Assembly (NCBI GenBank): GCA_009746045.1
Contig: RPFO01000253.1
Span: 1,493,888 to 1,557,887, forward strand
Direction of reading: 5' to 3'
From: Mesostigma viride
Taxonomy: Eukaryota; Streptophyta; Mesostigmatophyceae; Mesostigmatales; Mesostigmataceae
DNA: 64,000 nucleotides
Positions 32,101 through 42,020 of the stretch are shown here, piece after piece; positions within the stretch are counted from its first letter, which is position 1; each line of letters opens with the position of its first letter. The notes under the pieces were generated by a model. That model was not told where the DNA came from, searched no databases, and was given only the letters and a program-made list of their open reading frames with translations. Both the position numbers and the translations under genes were made by a program.

Positions 32101-35100
32101 GTTTTCATCGTCGCTTTTTTTTGCTCGCTTACTTTTGCTTTTGCCCGCTTGTTGTGTGCGCCGCCACGGTTGTCGTTTGCCTGCGCTTTATGCGCGCCCT
32201 CCCGGGCCGTCTTTGTGTGCGCTGCCCTTACCTGTGGTGTGGTCCTTTCTCATCCGAACTTACTTTGGTTGATGAGCGCACCCAACCCCACCTATGGCGT
32301 GCGCCAGATCGCTGCCTACTCGGAGGGTGCGTTTGACCTGTCGCTGGAGGACCTCAAGCCGGTGCGCGTACTGGGCCAGGGCAGCAGCGGCGTGGTGCAG
32401 CTGGTGGAGCATCGGCGCAAGGGGTCAATGCTGGCGCTCAAGGTCATCCAGATGGGCGTGGAGGAGCGGGTGAGTTGGGGAGGTGGAGGAGCGCTTTTTG
32501 GGTGGTGTGGAGGAGCGGGTGAGCTGGGGGGGTGGAGGAGCAGGTCAGTTGGGGGTGGAGGAGTGGCTGAGTAGCTACAGCTTGGCAACGCAACCACTCT
32601 GGCTGTTGGATTCCGTTTGAATGTGGGGGGGGGGGGGGGGGGAGAAGGGCATGGTTGGGGTGTTTGGAGGAGAGGGGTCAGGCGAGCGGGGTGAAATGGG
32701 GAGGAGAGGATGGATGAGGTGGTGGGATGGGGTGGGGGTGAAAAGGAAAGGGGGGTTGGAGGCTCAGAACACTGGGTGACTGGTTTGGGATGATGTGGTA
32801 GGCAGGAATGTGGGTGGATGTGATATGGATTGAAGGGTGGGAAGGGATATCCTTTTTCTAGTATACTGCTTCACTGTAGGTAGTGCGCCTATAATCCTAG
32901 GACGGATGGATACAGCGCAAAGATCGAGCTCCTGGGGATCATGGGTGGGAGGAGAGTAGGGACTCCCAGGATTTTTAAAAACGATGGTCCCTGTCACGTT
33001 GCCAGTTCTTGGATTTGTGACCCTTATACCTCGTCGTATTGTGTGATCCTCCCCTCCCCTCCCCTCCCCTCCCCTCCCCTCCCTCCCTCCCTCCCCTCCC
33101 TCCCCTCCCCTCCCCTCCCTCCCCTCCCCTCCCCTCCCCTCCCTCCCTCCCCTCCCCTCCCCTCCCCTCCCTCCCCTCCCCTCCCCTCCCCTCCCCTCCC
33201 CTCCCTCCCTCCCCTCCCCTCCCCTCCCCTCCCTCCCCTCCCCTCCCCCCCTCCCCTCCCCTCCCCTCCCCTCCCCCCCCTCCCCTCCCCTCCCCTCCCC
33301 TCCCTCTACCAGGTCCGCAAGCAAATCCTGAGCGAGCTGCGCATCCTGCACCAGTCCTACTGCCCCTACATTGTTGCCTGCTACGGCGCCTTCTTCACCG
33401 AGGGGGCCATCAGCATCGCGCTCGAGTTCATGGATGGGGGGTCGCTGGCGGACATCTACAAGGGGGTGGGGTCGATCCCCGAGAATTACCTCGCCAAGAT
33501 CTGCCAGCAGGTGGGTGGGTTGCATGAAGAGAACGTGCCAGTCCTCAGGTGTTCAACGACACTGACAGACACTGACAACGATGAAGGGACTGTCAGTGTG
33601 ATGCAGTATCGTGCAGCACGTATGTCTCCAGCATGCCTCATGAGGGTTGTTTAAGCAATGGTTGTTTAAGCAATGGTTGTTTAAGCAATGGTTGTTTAAG
33701 CAAATATGCGCCTCCCCTTTTTCCCTCCGCTGTGCATGCTCCCTCCTTGTATATGCGACGTCCCATCCACCTACTCCCCTTGTACCTTCCCCCCCTATCC
33801 CCCCCCCCCCTTGTCACCCTCGGCCTATTTACCCCTTTCTCCATGCCCATGCACGCCCTTGCCCACCCACCCGCCGTGCACACTTCTCCCCTTGTATCCC
33901 TATCCTCAGTTTGTTGTCCATGTATTGTCCTCAGTTTGTTGTCCATGTGATTAGTATTGTCCTCAGTTTGTTCCCTGTTTGTCAAGCTGCAGAGAGCTGC
34001 CCTCGTCAATAGTTTCCTGATAAACGGCTTGGCCTCTGCGTTCATCCATTTGGCGATCAATTGGGTGACGCACCACCACCACCGCCGCCGCCACCACCAC
34101 CACCATCACCACCACCACCACCACCACCACCACCACCACCACCACCACCACCACCACCACCACCACCACCACCACCACCACCACCACCACCACCACCACC
34201 ACCACCACCACCACCACCACCACCACCACCACCACCACCACCACCACCACCACCACCACCACCACCACCACCACCACCACCACCACCACCACCACCACCA
34301 CCACCACCACCACCACCACCACCACCACCACCACCACCACCACCACCACCACCACCACCACCACTGCCGCCGCCGCCGCCACCACCAACACCAACACCAA
34401 CACCAACACCAACACCAACACCAACACCAACACCAACACCAACACCAACACCATCCACTACCACGATCCTGTGCAGGTGCTGCGGGGCCTGCAGTACCTG
34501 CACAAGGACATCTACACCATCCACCGCGACATCAAGCCGTCCAACCTGCTTCTCAACAGCGCGGGCGATGTGAAAATCTCAGACTTTGGCGTCAGCGGCC
34601 AGCTGGCAAACTCGATGTCCAAATGCGCGTCCTGGGTGGGCACCGTCACCTACATGTCGGTACGTGGTTGCCAACTGCATGTGGGTGTACAGTATACAGC
34701 GGTCCTCAACATGCTGCCTGCATGTCCGTACGTGGCCATGAGCTACGCGTCAGTATGTGGTTGCCACCTGCATTTTGTGGGTACATGGCCCTGTGTACAG
34801 CAGCAGGCAAATCAGGGCAGCAAGCAAATGGGGTCTTTATGTAGTCTGTCACCTGCATGGTGGTATATGGCGGGTCCCTGCGTGTTGGTAGTGGTTACCT
34901 GCCTGTTAGTATTCCAAGTCTACCTTATTGTGCTTTGCAAGGCAATGGCCTCTGTTAATGTCTATTCTATCCCTCACACAACACGCAGTGGGGGAAGGGG
35001 GCAAGAGGGTAAGTTGGGGGCAAGGTGAGCAAGAACCAGGGAGCCAAGGCAGCAAGGTTTTGGGGCAGTCACGTTTACTATTGCAGCATATCTTTTCCAC

Positions 35101-38100
35101 GCTGTCGGCGCGCGAGTCGGCCACTCCTAGGTGGTTCCAGACCGTCATTTTGTAGACGTCATAGCTTGACGCCAGCGGCCCCGTGCTTTGCCTTCTTGCC
35201 TTCTTACGGTATTTCCTAGGATTCTCTAATCGGCTGTCCTTCTGGTTTCCCCTTCCCTTCGTCCCACGTCTCCCTATTGCCTGCTTCTCTCAGTCCTCGG
35301 TTTCACATCCCCTCATCGCCTGCTCACCGTGTCACCACCATTCCCACATCCCCTCACCTGGTCACCACCATTCCCACATCCCCTTATCGCCTGCTCACCT
35401 GGTTACCTTAATTCCCGCATTCCCTCAATACCCTCCCCTTCTTGCTGGCTTCCGTGACCCCCCCAGCCGGAGCGCATCAGCGGCAAGCCCTACTCATACG
35501 ACTCGGACGTGTGGAGCTTTGGCCTCTCCATCCTCGAGTGCGCCATCGGCCGATTCCCCTACCCGCCCCCCGAGCTGGAGGACGAGGACGCCCACAACAT
35601 GGGGTTCTGGGACTTGCTTGATTACATCGTGGAGAAGCCCGCGCCGCGCGCGCCCGACGACAAGTTCTCCCCCGAGTTCATCGCGTTCATCGACGCCTGG
35701 TGGGTGGCCTGTGGTTTACTGCTATTATTGACGCCTGGTGGTGGGGTTGTGGTTTACTGCTATTATTGACGCCTGGGGGGGGGGGGGGGGGGTACTGCTA
35801 TTATTGACGCCTGGGGGGGGGGGGGATGCTGCATGCTGGGTTCTGTAAGTGCACGTTGGGTGGTTCGTCGTTTCTGGTTTTCATAGGTGCGTGTTGGGTG
35901 GGTTGTGGTCTACTGCGTTCGGTGATCATGCCTTTCTGCTGTACTGCCTTCATTGGGGCGTGCTTTTCTGCTGTACTGCCTTCATTGGGGCGTGCTTTTC
36001 TGCTGGACTGCCTTCGTTGGGGATTGGTGGGCGGTATGTGGTATGCTGCGTTGTTGTCATTGACGGTCGGTGGGTGCTTTGCTGTGTACTGCCTTCACTA
36101 CCCTGGTTTGTGATTTACTGCCGTTATTGCAGTCTACAAAAGGAGGCGCAGGACCGGCCGTCAAGTAGCGAGCTGTTGGTACGTTTGCTATTCGTATGGC
36201 TATTAGTAATAATAGTACAAGAGGGCCGCCGGTAGAAATGGACGAAAGTTCACGGAATACTGGTTACTGGCTCTGCTGGCTACTGATAGAGAGCTGCGGG
36301 TACCTGTAGGATGAAGAGGATGAAGAGGATTAAGAGGATGAAGAGGATGAAGAGGATGAAGAGGATGAAGAGGATGAAGAGGATGAAGAGGATGAAGAGG
36401 ATGAAGAGGATGAAGAGGATGAAGAGGATGAAGAGGATGAAGAGGATGAAGAGGATGAAGAGGATGAAGAGGATGAAGAGGATGAAGAGGATGAAGAGGA
36501 TGAATAGCATGAATGGGATGAAGAGGATGAATGGGATGAATAGGATGAACAGTATGAGGAAGCTGCTTGTATGTGGGGACAGAAGAAGTACTGCGGGAAA
36601 AGACTCTAGCCATGCTCGCAAATCATAGAATACTGCCAAGGTAGTGTAGTAATATATGCGAGCTATTAATACATGTAGAACATGAGGACACGGAGTTGTC
36701 GTTACTGCATGTGTGCTGGATGAGGTACCAGACATGTCCAGTAGTAATACTATACGTGGTGGGTCAGCATGAAGAGTCAGGTGTGGTGCGGGGGGTAGTG
36801 ATACTATACGTGGTGGGTCAGCATGAAGAGTCAGGTGTGGTGCGGGGGGTAGTAATACGTTACGTGGTGGGTCAGCATGAAGAGTCAGGTGTGGTGCGGG
36901 GGGTTAGTAATACTATACGTGGTGGGTCAGCATGAAGAGTCAGGTGTGGTGCGGGGGGTTAGTAATACTATACGTGGTGGGTCAGCATGAAGAGTCAGGT
37001 GTGGTGCGGGGGTTAGTAATACTATACGTGGTGGGTCAGCATGAAGAGTCAGGTGTGGTGCGGGGGGTAGTGATACTATACGTGGTGGGTCAGCATGAAG
37101 AGTCAGGTGTGGTGCGGGGGGTTAGTAATACTATACGTGGTGGGTCAGCATGAAGAGTCAGGTGTGGTGCGGGGGGTTAGTAATACGTTACGTGGTGGGT
37201 CAGCATGAAGAGTCAGGTGTGGTGCGGGGGGGTAGTAATACTATACGTGGTGGGTCAGCATGAAGAGTCAGGTGTGGTGCGGGGGGTTAGTAATACTATA
37301 CGTGGTGGGTCAGCATGAAGAGTCAGGTGTGGTGCGGGGGGTAGTGATACGATACGTGGTGGGTCAGCATGAAGAGTCAGGTGTGGTGCGGGGGGTTAGT
37401 AATACGTTACGTGGTGGGTCAGCATGAAGAGTCAGGTGTGGTGCGGGGGGTAGTAATACGTTACGTGGTGGGTCAGCATGAAGAGTCAGGTGTGGTGCGG
37501 GGGGTTAGTAATACTATACGTGGTGGGTCAGCATGAAGAGTCAGGTGTGGTGCGGGGGTTAGTAATACGTTACGTGGTGGGTCAGCATGAAGAGTCAGGT
37601 GTGGTGCGGGGGGTTAGTAATACGTTACGTGGTGGGTCAGCATGAAGAGTCAGGTGTGGTGCGGGGGGGTAGTGATACGTTACGTGGTGGGTCAGCATGA
37701 AGAGTCAGGTGTGGTGCGGGGGGGTAGTGAATGCGGTGGGTGAATTCATCTTTTGTGGCGAAATGTATGACGAGCAGGAGGCAGAGGAAGAGGGAGCATG
37801 TGTTAAGTGTTTGCCGGCGGTGAAGGCTGAGGGGCTTTGTAGAAACTTGTGCATACAAATAAAGAATTTTTTTAATGTGGGTATTTACTGTAGATAAATA
37901 TGCATCCCCCAATAATTGGGTGGCAGCGTTGGAATGTGTCATGAGGTCAAACCTGTCATATGCCCCTGCATGTGTGTGGTTGCTGAACTGGCACTTAGCA
38001 GCAGCCATCGCTTCTGTCAAGCTGTTTATGAGCTATGTATGTATCCATTATCGCTATCGCTACACGACCCCCTGTCCCACGCATCAATGGCCGTATCTCC

Positions 38101-38467
38101 CCAAAGTTCAAAAGGGTTTATTACCAAGGCACAAGAAAACCACTCCTTGTTCGCTTCCTCGGTTTGTCCTGGGCAGCCCTCACCGCCCTGCGTGTGCACG
38201 CTTATTCGTTGCCCACTCCTGCCTCTTGACCCCACCACTTATGCGGTGCACACCAGCTATCCAGAATGTGAATGAGAAACTATGCCAGTGATTGAGCACC
38301 ACTCTGGTTGTTTTCCCTTTTTGTTTTTCGTATTCTGACGTCACGTCATACGTTGTCCTGCCATGTACTGCCCATTCATGCGCGCGCAGGAGCACCCGTT
38401 CATGAAGAAATACGACCTCGACTCGATCAGCGTCGTCAACTTGATACCGCCACGCTCCGATCAGTGA
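29148..38467 (+). CDS. MKK6: MAP kinase kinase, plant MKK6-like, eight exons
   Basis: Exons 29148-29221, 29383-29505, 32277-32469, 33313-33510, 34477-34659, 35467-35699, 36133-36178, 38390-38467, all GT-AG with matching phases: 375 residues. A dual-specificity kinase that phosphorylates MAP kinases. N-terminus [18 protein letters not shown], then SGTFTEGD, parallels the plant MKK6 leader. Kinase: glycine loop GQGSSGVV 99-106, Lys121, Glu138, HRDIKPSN (Asp214, Asn219), DFG 232-234, activation loop S242-x5-S248 (the plant S/T-x5-S/T form), SPE 257-259, DVWSFG, then [10 protein letters not shown] and [11 protein letters not shown]. All catalytic residues are present, length is usual, and there is no NTF2 tail as in MKK3. 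MKK6 acts in cytokinesis signalling in land plants; that role here is inference. The introns are long and six of the seven hold simple repeats. Confidence 0.93.
30344..31617 (+). repeat. 29-bp minisatellite in MKK intron 2 (~44 units)
   Basis: Unit TTGACACTGTCTGGACAAG followed by TGTGATTGCC, with a recurrent variant having TGGAGGTGTG in place of TGGACAAGTG. 29 is not a multiple of 3 and the unit lacks stops on the minus strand, so three overlapping 430-465-codon frames appear there; they are artefacts. Confidence 0.97.
32616..32642 (+). repeat. Poly(G) tract in MKK intron 3
   Basis: Uninterrupted G run of about 20 near 32622-32642, followed by G-rich GGGAGGA-type sequence. Confidence 0.85.
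33050..33308 (+). repeat. C/T-only (CCCTCC)n tract at the acceptor of MKK exon 4
   Basis: About 255 nt of almost pure pyrimidine, alternating CCCCT and CCCT, ending directly in the acceptor CTACCAG at 33312. It acts as an extreme polypyrimidine tract. Confidence 0.95.
33648..33703 (+). repeat. 14-15-bp tandem repeat in MKK intron 4
   Basis: GTTTAAGCAATGGTT repeated four times. Confidence 0.85.
34068..34455 (+). repeat. (CCA)n then (CCAACA)n array in MKK intron 4
   Basis: About 100 CCA units (34068-34365), a CCGCCG bridge, then 12 CCAACA-type units. It lies within 25 nt of the acceptor of exon 5. Poly-His, poly-Pro, poly-Gly and poly-Val frames across it are artefacts. Confidence 0.97.
35777..35826 (+). 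repeat. Two poly(G) tracts in a duplicated segment, MKK intron 6
   Basis: TACTGCTATTATTGACGCCTGG is repeated three times between 35725 and 35815, each followed by a growing G run. Confidence 0.85.
36308..36550 (+). repeat. 9-bp (GATGAAGAG)n array in MKK intron 7
   Basis: About 22 units with degenerate ends (GATGAATGG, GATGAATAG). It reads MKR or LFI in frame but lies inside an intron. Confidence 0.95.
36741..37730 (+). repeat. 54-55-bp minisatellite in MKK intron 7 (~18 units)
   Basis: Unit contains TACGTGGTGGGTCAGCATGA and GTGGTGCGGGGGG; length differences come from the terminal G run. The alternation CTATACG/CGTTACG marks two subtypes. Confidence 0.97.
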
Positions 38468-40261
38468 ACAGGTTGCCAGTATAAGGACAGCGTGGTCGCA
38501 TGGCCAAGGATACAACCGTGGATGCTGGCATCGTTGATGCAAGCTTACCGGGGCCAGGGGGGCCAGTGGCAAGTCACAGCGCGGGCACAGGATGAGCGCC
38601 ACTGTTGTAATGGTAATGGATGAATGGGGCTGCACGTCAACCGGACCAGCGAGTGAAGTCCTCATGGGTGACTTGTTTCCTGTTCCATCGCTGCGTCCGC
38701 GGGAGGCTTCCGCTGGTGGCTTTACCCGCTGCCTGGCACACCTCTCCTTTGCTCGGACAACCTCCCCTTCTGGTGTCGTTTCTTGCCTTTCCACGCCCGC
38801 CTTATTGGCAGGGTGTGAATATGGGGTCAAGTCGCCTGAGGCTGGCACCTTGTGAAACGAGAAGGCATTACAGCTGGTTAACGATGGGAGTGGGTGGATC
38901 CCGGCTGCCTTCCGCGTGGGAATGTTTGGAGTGTGGTGCTCCCCAAGGAACCTCCTCCCTCTGAGGGCCACCTTTGGACCTCCTCCCTCTGAGGGCAACC
39001 TTTGGAGGAGAAGAGGTGACCATAGCAAATTTGTGCAAGCGTTCAGGGCGTGCGGTGGGCTGGCTCTCATGTCTGAGGGGCCACCGAGACCTGCCCGGCA
39101 GCACGTGCGATGACTCATTCAGCCGTCCACTGTGCGCCATTGGATCAGGGTGTGTGGCCGCTAGGTGCGTGCCGGTTCGCTTTGTGTGTCCCGCCGCGGG
39201 CCGCACATATCCGGGGTCCCCTGCGCTGTTGAACTGGCCTGTTATGCGGGCCATGCCTCCGTGGCTCCTGCTGAAGGGGAGTGTTGGGCCTTGCGCCTGC
39301 AATACTCGGTTACCCCACGGCATTCTGCAGGCCGACCGCTGTGCAAATTTTTCCGACAAGTAGCAAGGCCAGCACGCCAGGCCCCGCGGCTGACTTTCGC
39401 TGCCTACCACGCGACCAAGCGACTGCATCACCAGGCCGGCCTCACTAAAATCCCCCTGCTGGGGTAGCTGCAGGATCTGGTGCCCCTAGTGAGGCGAGCG
39501 GGATACGCCTGGTGGGCTTTGTCATGTATTCTATATCCGGTGGGTCTGTAATGGCTGCCTCCAGGCTCCAGTGCTATTCCCTGGCAAGTGTTGGCATGGC
39601 ATCACGGGACAGTTGCTAGCATACGTTTCGGGCACATCCCGCATCTCGGCACTCTACTTTACATAGGCGGCCACAGCGGCCGGCCAAGGAGTCACCTATG
39701 GTCTCTCATTGGGAGTTCAGCCGGGGGTTGAAATAGTATTGAGGAATGTTGCAGTTCATCCGCCCTTGAGGCACAAGTGTCCGAGGCCTGGGAAGCACCT
39801 GCCATGGAGTACGCTGCCATTACTGCGCTGGTGTGGCAACATGGAGCTCTTGATGTTATTTTTTCCCCCTGAGGGTAGGATGGTTCACGATGGTGTACGT
39901 GTGTCCATGTGGTGTGGTGACGCCGATGGCATGCAACCTGCCTGAAATGGCCCAGATTACGTGTACACAAGTTCTACCATTTTTTTTTCATGGGTTGGAC
40001 ATCAAACATCCCTTTCCTGTATGCATAGCCCGTGCAAAAACTACCTTTGCTAGCATGGCTCGGTTCGATCTGCTATCGAGATCCATGGCTGGATAGATGG
40101 GTGTATTCTTGTTTTTGCATGCCCATACGTCTTATGCGGTGATGAGCAGGATTCACCTGGTTTGACATGACCTTCATTGTATCAATGAGACAACCATCGC
40201 AGGCTGGCCATAAATCTTTCAATGTATAATTATTGTGCACATAAGGGCACATTGCAAAGAA
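38468..40261. other. Intergenic between MKK and the (CCGT)n array
   Basis: GC-rich, with several overlapping long open frames on both strands (up to 312 codons at 38180-39118 minus), but none shows domain features or a consistent frame. A 28-bp tandem duplication with CCTCCCTCTGAGGGC lies at 38948-39005. Confidence 0.4.
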
Positions 40262-41253
40262 TTCGTTCGCTCGCTCGCTCGCTCATTCATTCATCCATCC
40301 ATCCATCCATCCATCCATCCATCTGTCCGTCCGTCTGTCCGTCCGTCCGTCCGTCCGTCCGTCCGTCCGTCCGTCCGTCCGTCCGTCCGTCCGTCCGTCC
40401 GTCCGTCCGTCCGTCCGTCCGTCCGTCCGTCCGTCCGTCCGTCCGTCCGTCCGTCCGTCCGTCCGTCCGTCCCGTCCGTCCGTCCGTCCGTCCGTCCGTC
40501 CGTCCGTCCGTCCGTCCGTCCGTCCGTCCGTCCGTCCGTCCGTCCGTCCGTCCGTCCGTCCGTCCGTCCGTCCGTCCGTCCGTCCGTCCGTCCGTCCGTC
40601 CGTCCGTCCGTCCGTCCGTCCGTCCGTCCGTCCGTCCGTCCGTCCGTCCGTCCGTCCGTCCGTCCGTCCGTCCGTCCGTCCGTCCGTCCCGTCCGTCCGT
40701 CCGTCCGTCCGTCCGTCCGTCCGTCCGTCCGTCCGTCCGTCCGTCCGTCCGTCCGTCCGTCCGTCCGTCCGTCCGTCCGTCCGTCCGTCCGTCCGTCCGT
40801 CCGTCCGTCCGTCCGTCCGTCCGTCCGTCCGTCCGTCCGTCCGTCCGTCCGTCCGTCCGTCCGTCCGTCCGTCCGTCCGTCCGTCCGTCCGTCCGTCCGT
40901 CCGTCCGTCCGTCCGTCCGTCCGTCCGTCCGTCCGTCCCGTCCGTCCGTCCGTCCGTCCGTCCGTCCGTCCGTCCGTCCGTCCGTCCGTCCGTCCGTCCG
41001 TCCGTCCGTCCGTCCGTCCGTCCGTCCGTCCGTCCGTCCGTCCGTCCGTCCGTCCGTCCGTCCGTCCGTCCGTCCGTCCGTCCGTCCGTCCGTCCGTCCG
41101 TCCGTCCGTCCGTCCGTCCGTCCGTCCGTCCGTCCGTCCGTCCGTCCGTCCGTCCGTCCGTCCGTCCGTCCGTCCGTCCGTCCGTCCGTCCGTCCGTCCG
41201 TCCATCCGTCCGTTGTCCGTCCCTCCCTCCCTCCCTCCCTCCCTCCCTCCATC
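40262..41253 (+). repeat. Layered tetranucleotide array, mainly (CCGT)n
   Basis: In order: (CGCT)5, (CATT)2, (CCAT)7, CTGT variants, then about 222 CCGT units (40322-41212), (CCCT)7 and (CCAT)3. Three single extra C residues (near 40470, 40688, 40937) shift register. It is followed by a LINE F1 3' hairpin. Confidence 0.97.
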
Positions 41254-41325
41254 CATCCATGCCGCAAATTATTGAGCTCCGCGACTCCCCAACGGGAGCG
41301 TGTGTTAATTAGGTAATTAATTAGT
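41254..41325 (+). mobile_element. LINE F1 3' terminus (plus strand)
   Basis: Hairpin 41276-41299 (GCTCCGCGACTCCCC, then AACGGGAGC) and a TTAATTAGGTAATTAATTAG tail. Only the array and this terminus are left of the element. Confidence 0.75.
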
Positions 41326-42020
41326 CCATGGGGTACACACAAACTGGCGGTTTTTTTGGTCCCTTGGATTTCATTACACATATATCAAGGAGACACATAT
41401 ATAACTAACGGTTGTCTCTTTGATATAACTAACGTACTGGCCAGGCCGGCCACTTCCATGCCTCAATTGTGACTGGCCCGGCCTGGCGGATCGACCGGCC
41501 GATCAAGCATGCATGAGCAAAACTGTCCACTTGATCCACCGGTACATGAGCTGTACCTTGTCTTTTGCCAACGTTGCTTTCGATTACAAAATTGTAAAGT
41601 ACACCATACATGCCTTGTGGCATGTTCCCCGAACTTCAATTATTCAGTGTTTGCTCCGATAGCCCTTGCAGAACGACAGATGTGGTTGCCCCAGTGGGTA
41701 GCGGCAAGATGGAAGATGACATTCAAAAAGAGAGCTAGGGACGAAGCCCTGGATGGGCTGACTGCTGGACACAACCATTTTTGGAGGCGCATGGCAGGTG
41801 TCCCAATTATACAAGCAAGAAATCGAGCCAGATTTTTCGGGGCACAGTTCGCAAGCATAAGCATGCCTTCCCAAACTACCTGATAAAGGAGGCATCAGCT
41901 TACTCGGATGACAAGTTTCAACTCCAACACTCACTATAGATCTAAGCACCCGTATCAATGCGACATTGAAGTGCTCTGGCTATATTGTCGAAGCTATATC
42001 AATGAGAACAAGCTGTATGC
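41326..42020. other. Intergenic, 3' of the NUDX14-like gene
   Basis: No gene. Imperfect inverted pair TATCAAGGAGACA (41383-41395) and TGTCTCTTTGATA (41414-41426). Confidence 0.35.

Noticed and set aside
33957..34844. Poly-His/Pro/Gly/Val ORFs over the CCA array
   Set aside because: The array lies between verified MKK exons with proper splice sites, so it is intronic.
36203..36735. LHP/LFI/MKR repeat ORFs
   Set aside because: Frames of the 9-bp array in MKK intron 7.
38180..39118. 312-codon minus-strand ORF downstream of MKK
   Set aside because: Overlaps the last MKK exon in antisense, shows no domain or low-complexity pattern of a real protein, and competing frames of similar length lie on the other strand.
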